Below, in pieces: positions 1 through 5,025 of a stretch of DNA of 5,902 nucleotides; the stretch's first letter is position 1, and each line of letters opens with the position of its first letter. The stretch comes from an uncultured Lachnospiraceae bacterium. GTDB lineage: Bacteria; Bacillota; Clostridia; Lachnospirales; Lachnospiraceae. The notes below the pieces were generated by a model. The model saw nothing but the letters and a program-made list of their open reading frames with translations, made no database searches and was not told where the DNA came from. Location: assembly GCA_945787485.1 (NCBI GenBank), contig CALZHV010000132.1, forward strand, positions 1 to 5,902, in the 5' to 3' direction. Position numbers and translations under genes: made by a program.

Positions 1-66
1 TAAATAGAAAATTGGATTTATAAATAAGATTAATATTTGTAATCGTAGTATTCCGGATATTGCAGT

Positions 67-993
67 TTATGGCAAAAATTTACCGGAGACAAGGTATAGT
101 TTATACCATTCTTCATGTGTTAGTTCAATTTTACATGCTTCTGCCATTTCTGTTAAATGAACAGGATTCATTGTGCCTGCAATAACCTGCATTTTGGCAG
201 GGTGACGTAGAATCCAGGCGATTGCTATTGCTGCTTTTGTTACATTATATTGCTCAGCTAATTCTCCCAAAACCTTATTAAGTTCAGGGAAATCAGGATT
301 ATCAATAAATGTACCTTTAAACATTCCGTGCTGAAGTGGCGACCATGCCTGAATGGTAATATCGTTAAGTCGGCAATAATCAAGTGCGCCGCCATCACGC
401 ATTATAGACATGTCTGTTGTTTTATTATTCATATACAAATTCTGGTCAATCAGTTGAGATTGCTCAAGAGAGAGCTGAAGCTGATTGATTTTGAGAGGCT
501 GCTTTACATATTTCTTAAGTAGTTCTATCTGCATAGGCATAGTATTGCTGACTCCGAAATATTTTACTTTTCCGGATTTCTCAAGCTCATCAAAGGCTTC
601 TGCAACTTGTTCCGGCTCAAATAACAGGTCAGGTCTGTGAAGCAAAAGAACGTCCAAATATTCCATATCTAATCTTGAAAGTATGCCATCAACGCTTTCA
701 ATAATGGTGTTTTTTCTCCAATCAAAAATCTGTTTGTCAAATCTTAATCCACATTTTGACTGAATAATTAAATCTTCACGTTTTATGTTTGTCTGTTTTA
801 TGGCAGCACCAAACCTTGTTTCCGCTTCGCCATCACCATAGCAGGTTGCATGGTCGATAAAATTAATTCCTAAATTTACTGCGGTTTCAATCATGGTTGC
901 AGCTTCCTTCTCAGAAAGTGCAGGCATGCGCATGCAACCCATAATTATTCTTGATGCATTGTCTGGTCCTTTAAAAATATTAATATTCTTCAT
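67..993 (-). CDS. YdhF-type aldo/keto reductase
   Basis: This is an intact 308-residue NAD(P)H-dependent aldo/keto reductase, expected to be a cytosolic TIM barrel reducing a carbonyl compound; the substrate cannot be read from sequence. The family tetrad is present: Asp47 and Tyr52 (in FIDHATCYGDGEAE), Lys80 (QSKCG) and His119 (LLLHRPD). The stretch GKVKYFGVSN (residues about 141-150) and the C-terminal cofactor-binding strand and loop, around VIAGTMNP, are also as expected. The N-terminal SRIIMGCMRM and overall pattern resemble the E. coli YdhF branch (COG4989 type). Length is normal. The ATG is supported by a GGAG ribosome site nine bases upstream (plus-strand 1003-1006). It lies downstream of, and in the same direction as, a broken TetR gene that may once have controlled it. 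No convincing terminator is visible in 1-66. Confidence 0.93.
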   Translation of the reverse strand: MKNINIFKGPDNASRIIMGCMRMPALSEKEAATMIETAVNLGINFIDHATCYGDGEAETRFGAAIKQTNIKREDLIIQSKCGLRFDKQIFDWRKNTIIESVDGILSRLDMEYLDVLLLHRPDLLFEPEQVAEAFDELEKSGKVKYFGVSNTMPMQIELLKKYVKQPLKINQLQLSLEQSQLIDQNLYMNNKTTDMSIMRDGGALDYCRLNDITIQAWSPLQHGMFKGTFIDNPDFPELNKVLGELAEQYNVTKAAIAIAWILRHPAKMQVIAGTMNPVHLTEMAEACKIELTHEEWYKLYLVSGKFLP

Positions 994-1002
994 AATATAT
1001 TG

Positions 1003-1006
1003 CTCC
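1003..1006 (-). promoter_or_regulatory. Ribosome binding site of the aldo/keto reductase
   Basis: Read on the minus strand, CGGAGCA lies just upstream of the start codon, with nine bases between GGAG and the ATG. This supports the ATG at 991-993 as the true start. No strong promoter for this gene is evident. A weak TTGCAA / TGATAA pair with an 18-bp spacer exists near 1068-1039, but it is not convincing. Confidence 0.7.
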
Positions 1007-1119
1007 GTTTTAATTTTGATATATTTGTTTGTCCTGAATTATCAGATCATAATCCTTAAGGTTTGCAATAAGTTTAGGGACTTCTGTCTTCATAGAAAAA
1101 TTCCCATTGGTAACTTCAT

Positions 1120-1284
1120 CTACTGATTTTTTATAGAAAGATATTCAAGTGTTCCTTTCGGAAGACCGGTACCTTTTTCCAAAAGGGAAATAAGCCCCTT
1201 AAGAGTTCTTTCATAGCTTCTTCGGATTAGTGCATCAAGAATGGCATCCTTTGAAGAAAAGTAATAATAAATACTTCCTTTTAT
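1120..1284 (-). pseudogene. TetR/AcrR-family repressor fragment, truncated at both ends
   Basis: The recognisable peptide begins KGSIYYYFSSKDAILDALI, the end of the TetR DNA-binding domain: the recognition-helix end, then the Tyr-Tyr-Phe and Ser-Lys-Asp/Glu positions of helix 4. A further 35 or so residues follow, through LLEKGTGLPKGTLEYL, and the frame then stops at 1120-1122. TetR proteins are normally about 180-220 residues. Here the first 35 or so, including most of the helix-turn-helix, are missing. Upstream of the Lys codon (1279-1281) the frame runs into repeat-derived codons with no TetR resemblance. Almost the whole C-terminal ligand domain is also absent. The remnant therefore cannot bind an operator in the normal way. 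It points the same way as the aldo/keto reductase and ends about 125 bases before it, so it may be the relic of that gene's regulator (inference). Confidence 0.8.
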
Positions 1285-1289
1285 AAAAT

Positions 1290-1510
1290 AGTAATCAAAA
1301 TTTATATAAAATGTATTATGCAAAATTTCGCATTAATCATATTGTAGCATAAAAATTTAATTTCACATTAATTGTATTGCAACAAAGAAATAAAAATTCA
1401 CATTAATCGTATTAATTGTATTGCAACATAAAAATTTAATATCGCATTAATCGTATTGCAACAAAGTAATCAAATTTCGCATTAATCATATTCTAACATA
1501 TCAGTTAATA
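1290..1510. repeat. Degenerate 35-bp tandem repeat array
   Basis: Five units start at 1327, 1362, 1397, 1441 and 1476. The spacing is 35, 35, 44 and 35 bases. The 44-base unit contains a 9-base internal duplication (ATTAATCGT then ATTAATTGT). Each unit carries a core close to CATTAATCGTATTGCAACA followed by an A/T-rich tail. The tails alternate: units 1 and 3 end in TAAAAATTTAAT, while units 2 and 4 carry AAAGAAATAAAAA or AAAGTAATCAAAT. The real unit may therefore be a 70-bp dimer. A partial sixth copy begins at about 1290 (AGTAATCAAAATTT, matching 1465-1477), six bases from the last recognisable TetR codon. The core has an imperfect dyad, GCA...TGC. No unique spacers and no terminal inverted repeats are visible. 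Confidence 0.82.
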
Positions 1511-1613
1511 TTCAACAATAAGAGGAATAATTTTCTTCAATATAAAATGAACATATTTTGTAATAATTTGTGATGAGTTTCGGATTGATTTGCAAATGGT
1601 TTAAATGTATATT

Positions 1614-1736
1614 ATGACATACGCAGATTTTTTCTATGAGATTAAGAGCAGATTTATGGAAGCTGATGTCAGTGATATACACGAACATCTTGCATTTCAG
1701 TTTAATAATGAGGAAAAAAGAAAAGTCTGCCCATAA
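1614..1736 (+). pseudogene. SCP2-like sterol-carrier domain protein, N-terminal stub
   Basis: This short frame encodes 40 residues. The first 32 or so (MTYADFFYEIKSRFMEAD, then VSDIHEHLAFQFN) resemble the start of the small SCP2-type lipid-binding proteins of Clostridia, which are roughly 105-110 residues long. After the QFN position the resemblance stops abruptly. The remaining residues (NEEKRKVCP) are lysine-rich and end at a TAA, so about two thirds of the domain is missing. Neither alternative frame downstream restores it. There is no good ribosome site. An in-frame ATG at 1605 directly follows a TAA, but the family usually begins at the Met-Thr-Tyr used here. I treat this as a truncated relic. 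The family match is from memory of the pattern, so confidence is moderate. Confidence 0.55.
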
Positions 1737-1785
1737 AGCATCATACGAAAAGCAATTAAAAGTAAAGCTAGTATCCACAATGTAT

Positions 1786-1814
1786 TTGACTTTATTATGC
1801 TAAACTGTTAATAT
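1786..1814 (+). promoter_or_regulatory. Sigma-A-type promoter of the amino acid ABC operon
   Basis: The -35 box is TTGACT (1786-1791), followed by a 17-bp spacer and the -10 box TAATAT (1809-1814). A TG at 1806-1807 forms an extended -10 (TGTTAATAT). It lies 72 bases upstream of the binding-protein start codon, with transcription predicted from about 1820-1822. It is the best promoter match I found in the window. Confidence 0.8.
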
Positions 1815-1819
1815 GATAG

Positions 1820-1852
1820 CGTGTTTGTTTTCTCACAACAAACACGTTTTTT
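1820..1852 (+). promoter_or_regulatory. Inverted repeat plus T-tract at the predicted +1 of the ABC operon
   Basis: CGTGTTTGTT (1820-1829) and AACAAACACG (1837-1846) are perfect reverse complements around a 7-base loop, and six Ts follow (1847-1852). The form matches a weak intrinsic terminator. Its position, starting at the predicted first base of the transcript, is unusual. It could be an attenuator that aborts a roughly 30-nt RNA, a 5'-end stabilising stem-loop, or a DNA operator for a dimeric repressor overlapping +1. It could also be the leftover terminator of the decayed upstream gene. Sequence alone does not decide between these. Confidence 0.75.
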
Positions 1853-1873
1853 AAAGTTTATATATAACATAAC

Positions 1874-1879
1874 AGGAGG
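1874..1879 (+). promoter_or_regulatory. Strong ribosome binding site (AGGAGG) of the binding protein
   Basis: A perfect AGGAGG lies seven bases before the ATG at 1887. It decides the start: the open frame extends upstream to a GTG at 1821, but that codon lies inside the hairpin, and the added 22 residues would precede the signal peptide. The site is stronger than that of the permease gene downstream, consistent with binding protein being made in excess. Confidence 0.92.
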
Positions 1880-1886
1880 ATTCATC

Positions 1887-2669
1887 ATGAAGAAGTTTTT
1901 AGCATTAATGCTCGTAGTAGCAATGGGATTAGCTATGTTTGGATGTGGAAGTAAAAAAGAGCAGACAGACATGGAATATGTAAAGGATAAGGGTACACTT
2001 GTAGTTGGTATAACTGATTTTGCACCAATGGATTACAAGGATGAAAACGGAAACTGGATTGGCTTTGATGCAGATATGGCAACTGCATTTGCGCAAAAGC
2101 TTGGTGTTGCTGTTGAGTTCGTTGAGATTGATTGGGATAACAAAATCATGGAGTTAGACGGTAAGACAGTTGACTGTATCTGGAATGGTATGACACTTAC
2201 AGCTGAGGTCACATCAGCTATGGATTGTTCAAATGCATATTGTAACAATGCTCAGGTTGTAATTGTTTCAAAGGATAAAGCTGATCAGTATCAGACAATA
2301 GACAGCCTTAAGGATCTTACATTTGCAGTAGAAGCAGGTAGTGCAGGTGAGGAGCAGGTTAATGCACTTGGACTTAAGAGTACACCTGTCAAGTCACAGG
2401 CAGATGCATTGATGGAGGTTGCTGCCGGAACATCAGATGCAGCTGTAATTGATTCATTGATGGCAGCAGCTATGGTAGGTGAAGGAACAGGTTATGAAAA
2501 CCTTACATATACAATAGGCCTTAACAGCGAGGAGTATGGTGTTGGATTTAGAAAGGGTTCTGACCTTGTAGCAGAAATAAATCAGTTCTTTGCAGACAGC
2601 ATGGCTGATGGAACAATGAAGACATGTGCAGAAAAGTATAAGGTACAGGCAGCTCTTTGTGAGCAGTAA
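1887..2669 (+). CDS. Polar amino acid ABC transporter substrate-binding lipoprotein
   Basis: This 260-residue extracellular binding protein belongs to the SBP_bac_3 family. It should capture a small polar ligand outside the cell and hand it to the permease encoded next. It has a lipoprotein signal: MKK, a hydrophobic stretch, then MFGC with Cys20 as the lipidated residue. A short charged linker follows, and the two-lobed domain runs from about residue 30. Visible landmarks are TLVVGITDFAPMDY, the family signature GFDADMA (59-65), NGMTLT (100-105), EAGSAGE (149-155) and Asp189 in AAVIDS, which aligns with the ligand amino-group Asp of GlnH. The oddity is TAEVTSAMDCSNAY (105-118): the usual Arg of the T-x-E-R motif is Val108, so carboxylate binding must differ from the classic scheme. 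It is the first gene of a three-gene operon. The specific ligand is unknown. Confidence 0.93.
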   Translation: MKKFLALMLVVAMGLAMFGCGSKKEQTDMEYVKDKGTLVVGITDFAPMDYKDENGNWIGFDADMATAFAQKLGVAVEFVEIDWDNKIMELDGKTVDCIWNGMTLTAEVTSAMDCSNAYCNNAQVVIVSKDKADQYQTIDSLKDLTFAVEAGSAGEEQVNALGLKSTPVKSQADALMEVAAGTSDAAVIDSLMAAAMVGEGTGYENLTYTIGLNSEEYGVGFRKGSDLVAEINQFFADSMADGTMKTCAEKYKVQAALCEQ

Positions 2670-2700
2670 TTAATTTGTCTACGATAGAGAGAAAATAATT

Positions 2701-3387
2701 ATGGATTTGTTTATCGAACAGCTTCCTGTTGTTTTGGAAGCATTGAACATAGGATTTATTCAAACTTTAAAATTGTTTTTTGTGACTTTGCTTGGAGCAT
2801 TTCCGCTTGGATTAATAATCGCTTTTGGTTCAATGTCAAATTTTAAGCCGTTAAGCTACCTTACAAAGTTTATTGTGTGGATAGTAAGAGGAACACCTCT
2901 TATGATTCAGCTTTTGATAATCTACTACTTCCCGGGTCTGGTGTTTCATAATCCAATCTGGGGTGGTGGTGAAGGCGGAAGATTTGCAGCCGCAGCAGTA
3001 TCATTTATAATAAATTATGCATGCTATTTTTCAGAAATCTACAGAGGAGGAATACAGGGTATTCCGGTTGGCCAGGAGGAAGCAGGTCTTGTTTTGGGAT
3101 TAACAAAAACACAAATTTTCTTCAAGGTCAAGCTTTTGCAGATGATTAAGAAAATAGTTCCGGCGATGTCAAATGAGATAATAACGTTGGTAAAGGATAC
3201 ATCACTTGCACGTATTATTGCACTGCAGGAGATAATTTGGGCAGGACAGGCATTTATGAAAGGCTCACAGGGAATTTCAGGTGCTATATGGCCGCTGTTC
3301 TTCTGTGCAATTTATTATTTGATTTGGAATGGTGTGCTTACGGTATTGTTGGGTAAATTAGAAAAGAAATTAGATTTCTTTAGATAA
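2701..3387 (+). CDS. Polar amino acid ABC transporter permease
   Basis: This 228-residue inner-membrane subunit belongs to the His/Glu/Gln/Arg/opine (HEAAA) permease family and is expected to form the translocation pore, probably as a homodimer because no second permease gene is present. About five hydrophobic segments can be seen, at roughly residues 17-43, 54-80, 93-111, 155-175 and 193-218. The VRGTPLMIQLL motif (62-72) is characteristic. The cytoplasmic EAA loop that docks on the ATPase runs from about Glu112: EIYRGGIQGIPVGQEEAG, then LGL. Its end reads KLLQM, where most relatives have LPQA. Length is normal. The gene starts 31 bases after the binding-protein stop with no intervening hairpin. 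Its ribosome site is weak (GAGAG near 2687-2691), suggesting lower expression than the binding protein. Confidence 0.95.
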   Translation: MDLFIEQLPVVLEALNIGFIQTLKLFFVTLLGAFPLGLIIAFGSMSNFKPLSYLTKFIVWIVRGTPLMIQLLIIYYFPGLVFHNPIWGGGEGGRFAAAAVSFIINYACYFSEIYRGGIQGIPVGQEEAGLVLGLTKTQIFFKVKLLQMIKKIVPAMSNEIITLVKDTSLARIIALQEIIWAGQAFMKGSQGISGAIWPLFFCAIYYLIWNGVLTVLLGKLEKKLDFFR

Positions 3388-3400
3388 TTGGAGGAGCAAA

Positions 3401-4180
3401 ATGTCAATATTAGAGGTTGAACATATTAAAAAGAGCTTTGGAAAAACAGAAGTATTAAAGGATATAAGCTTTAATTTGGAACAGGGCGAGGTTCTTTCAA
3501 TAATTGGTTCTTCAGGAAGTGGTAAAACAACATTATTAAGATGCCTGAATTTCTTAGAAATGCCCAATAAAGGAGTAATTCGTGTCAATAATGAAATATT
3601 GCTTGACACAGAAAATCCGGAAACGCTTAAGGAATCTGAGGTGAGAAAAAAGAGACTTCATTTTGGACTTGTATTCCAATCGTTTAATCTGTTTCCGCAA
3701 TATACTGCATTGCAAAATGTGATGCTTGCAAGAGAATTGCTTGCAAAGGAACGCCCGGATTTTAAAGCAAATCGTAAGGAAATACTTGACGAGATAAGGG
3801 TAAATGCAGAAGAATTACTCAGACAGATGGGCTTGGAGGACAGAATGAATAATTATCCGCATCAATTATCAGGAGGTCAGTGTCAACGAGTTGCAATTGC
3901 AAGAGCTTTGGCATTACAACCGGATATATTATGCTTTGATGAGCCTACATCTGCTCTTGACCCTGAGCTTACAGGAGAAGTACTTCGTGTACTGAGAAAT
4001 CTGGCAGATAAAAAAACAACCATGATTATTGTAACTCATGAAATGGCTTTTGCAAAGGATGTTGCAAGTCAGGTTATTTTCATGGATGACGGACATATTT
4101 TAGAACAGGGAACACCTGAACAGGTATTTGATAATCCTAAGATGGAACGTACAAAACAGTTCTTATCTTCGTATTCATAA
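3401..4180 (+). CDS. Polar amino acid ABC transporter ATP-binding protein
   Basis: This 259-residue cytoplasmic ATPase of the GlnQ/HisP type hydrolyses ATP to power the importer. All motifs are intact: Walker A GSSGSGKT (36-43), Q-loop Gln93 (VFQSFNLFP), signature LSGGQ (156-160), Walker B ILCFDEP with catalytic Glu181, D-loop SALD (184-187) and switch His213 (VTHEMAFA). It is about 19 residues longer than E. coli GlnQ. The extra residues fall mainly in a charged, probably helical stretch at about 111-139, between the Q-loop and the signature. The residue after LSGGQ is Cys161, where Gln is usual. A GGAGGAG ribosome site (3390-3396) sits four bases before the ATG, and the gene begins 13 bases after the permease stop. 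It is the last gene of the operon, followed by a terminator. Confidence 0.96.
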   Translation: MSILEVEHIKKSFGKTEVLKDISFNLEQGEVLSIIGSSGSGKTTLLRCLNFLEMPNKGVIRVNNEILLDTENPETLKESEVRKKRLHFGLVFQSFNLFPQYTALQNVMLARELLAKERPDFKANRKEILDEIRVNAEELLRQMGLEDRMNNYPHQLSGGQCQRVAIARALALQPDILCFDEPTSALDPELTGEVLRVLRNLADKKTTMIIVTHEMAFAKDVASQVIFMDDGHILEQGTPEQVFDNPKMERTKQFLSSYS

Positions 4181-4222
4181 ATATATTAATTTGTTTATGT
4201 AAAACTGCTGCTTGCAGTATGA

Positions 4223-4260
4223 AAAACCTCCGGACACCATACTGTGTTTGGAGGTTTTGT
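4223..4260 (+). terminator. Rho-independent terminator of the ABC operon
   Basis: AAAACCTCC (4223-4231) pairs with GGAGGTTTT (4250-4258). The stem continues inward through two G-U pairs and GACAC against GUGUU, leaving a 6-base loop CATACT (4238-4243). The 3' arm ends in TTTTGTT. Because A's flank the 5' arm, it may also stop transcription from the other side. A small stem-loop, ACTGC with GCAGT (4204-4218), lies just upstream. Confidence 0.9.
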
Positions 4261-4284
4261 TATAAATTGCTAATTTGGAATAAT
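4257..4284 (+). promoter_or_regulatory. Possible promoter of the two-component operon
   Basis: TTGTTA (4257-4262) and AATAAT (4279-4284), separated by 16 bp, could serve as -35 and -10 boxes. They would give a leader of roughly 30 bases before the response regulator. The -35 overlaps the T-tract of the upstream terminator. Matches are 4/6 and 5/6 in AT-rich DNA, so chance is a real possibility. Confidence 0.35.
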
Positions 4285-4313
4285 TGCTTTGCATAGATAT
4301 TTGCAATGATTAT

Positions 4314-4317
4314 GGAG
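4314..4317 (+). promoter_or_regulatory. Ribosome binding site deciding the response regulator start
   Basis: GGAG lies five bases before the ATG at 4323. The same frame is open back to a TTG at 4284, but that start has no ribosome site. It would add 13 residues before the MKILIVEDD that begins receiver domains, so 4323 is chosen. Confidence 0.85.
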
Positions 4318-4322
4318 AAAAA

Positions 4323-5009
4323 ATGAAAATTCTGATTGTAGAAGATGACAAGGAAATAAATAAAATACTTAGCACATATCTAATGGATAATAATTATGAT
4401 GTGATTTCTGTATATGATGGAAAAGAAGCATCAGAGCGTGGAAGAAAAGAAATATTCGGCCTTGTGCTGTTAGATTTAATGCTGCCATACAAAAATGGAG
4501 AGACTGTTATTAAAGAATTACGTGAAAATTCTGATATACCTATTATAGTAATATCTGCAAAATCAGAAAAGGAAGCCAAATTGGAGGCTCTAAGAATCGG
4601 TGCAGATGATTACATTTTAAAGCCGTTTGATTTAGATGAGGTATTGGTACGTATTGAAGTTGTGCTTAGACGTTCAATGCCGGTTTCAAACGATACGAAA
4701 AGTGACGGGGATATTACAATAGGAGAGCTTGTTGTAAATGCAGAGCATAATACAGTTTCGTATAATGGGAAATTTATTAATCTTACCGCAAAAGAATTGC
4801 AAATATTAACTTTATTGGTTCAAAATCCACAGAAAATATTTACAAAAGCAAATTTATACGAGGCAGTTTGGAATGATACGTATTATTATGAGGATAATAC
4901 AATAAATGTTCATTTGAGTAATTTACGAAGTAAGCTAAAAAAGGCAACAGGACAGGATTATGTTGAAACGGTTTGGGGAATTGGATACAGGCTCAAGAAG
5001 TTAACATAA
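4323..5009 (+). CDS. OmpR/PhoB-family response regulator
   Basis: This 228-residue cytoplasmic transcription factor should be phosphorylated by the kinase encoded downstream and then bind promoter DNA. The receiver domain (1-118) begins MKILIVEDD, with acidic Asp8 and Asp9. The phosphoacceptor is Asp51 in LVLLDLMLP, with Ser78 (VISAK) as the switch residue and Lys100 in YILKPFDLDE. After a short linker (119-129), the winged-helix DNA-binding domain runs from about 130 to 226. Its landmarks are LTAKELQIL, the recognition region NTINVHLSNLRSKL and the wing VWGIGYRL. Length and motifs are typical, with nothing missing. It sits 16 bases upstream of the histidine kinase. The transporter operon just upstream is separated by a strong terminator. 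The target genes and stimulus are unknown. Confidence 0.95.
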   Translation: MKILIVEDDKEINKILSTYLMDNNYDVISVYDGKEASERGRKEIFGLVLLDLMLPYKNGETVIKELRENSDIPIIVISAKSEKEAKLEALRIGADDYILKPFDLDEVLVRIEVVLRRSMPVSNDTKSDGDITIGELVVNAEHNTVSYNGKFINLTAKELQILTLLVQNPQKIFTKANLYEAVWNDTYYYEDNTINVHLSNLRSKLKKATGQDYVETVWGIGYRLKKLT

Positions 5010-5025
5010 TATTAAGGATAAACGT

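Noticed and set aside
1021..1112. A possible flavodoxin remnant in another minus-strand frame (MKTEVPKLIANLKDYDLII)
   Set aside because: The LKDYDLII piece recalls flavodoxin cores, but the following residues do not continue the motif and the frame ends within ten codons. It is too short to call.
893..1126. A 77-residue plus-strand open frame across the start of the reductase gene
   Set aside because: It overlaps the certain reductase coding region on the opposite strand and shows no domain or ribosome site.
1290..1510. A CRISPR array
   Set aside because: The units follow each other directly at 35 bp with related tails. There are no unique spacers of typical length, units are degenerate, and no cas genes are nearby.
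1060..1510. An insertion sequence as the cause of the decay zone
   Set aside because: No transposase fragment, terminal inverted repeat pair or target-site duplication could be found on either strand.
1573..1617. A 14-codon upstream frame whose stop overlaps the ATG of the SCP2-like stub (ATGA)
   Set aside because: There is no ribosome site, and such overlaps are common by chance in AT-rich DNA.
1512..1778. An 88-residue minus-strand open frame
   Set aside because: It has no recognisable domain, its codon pattern looks like random AT-rich DNA, and it lies antisense to the SCP2-like stub, which explains the region better.
1821..1886. An N-terminal extension of the binding protein from a GTG at 1821
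   Set aside because: The start codon lies at the predicted transcription start inside the hairpin and has no ribosome site. The ATG at 1887 has AGGAGG and a proper lipoprotein signal directly after it.
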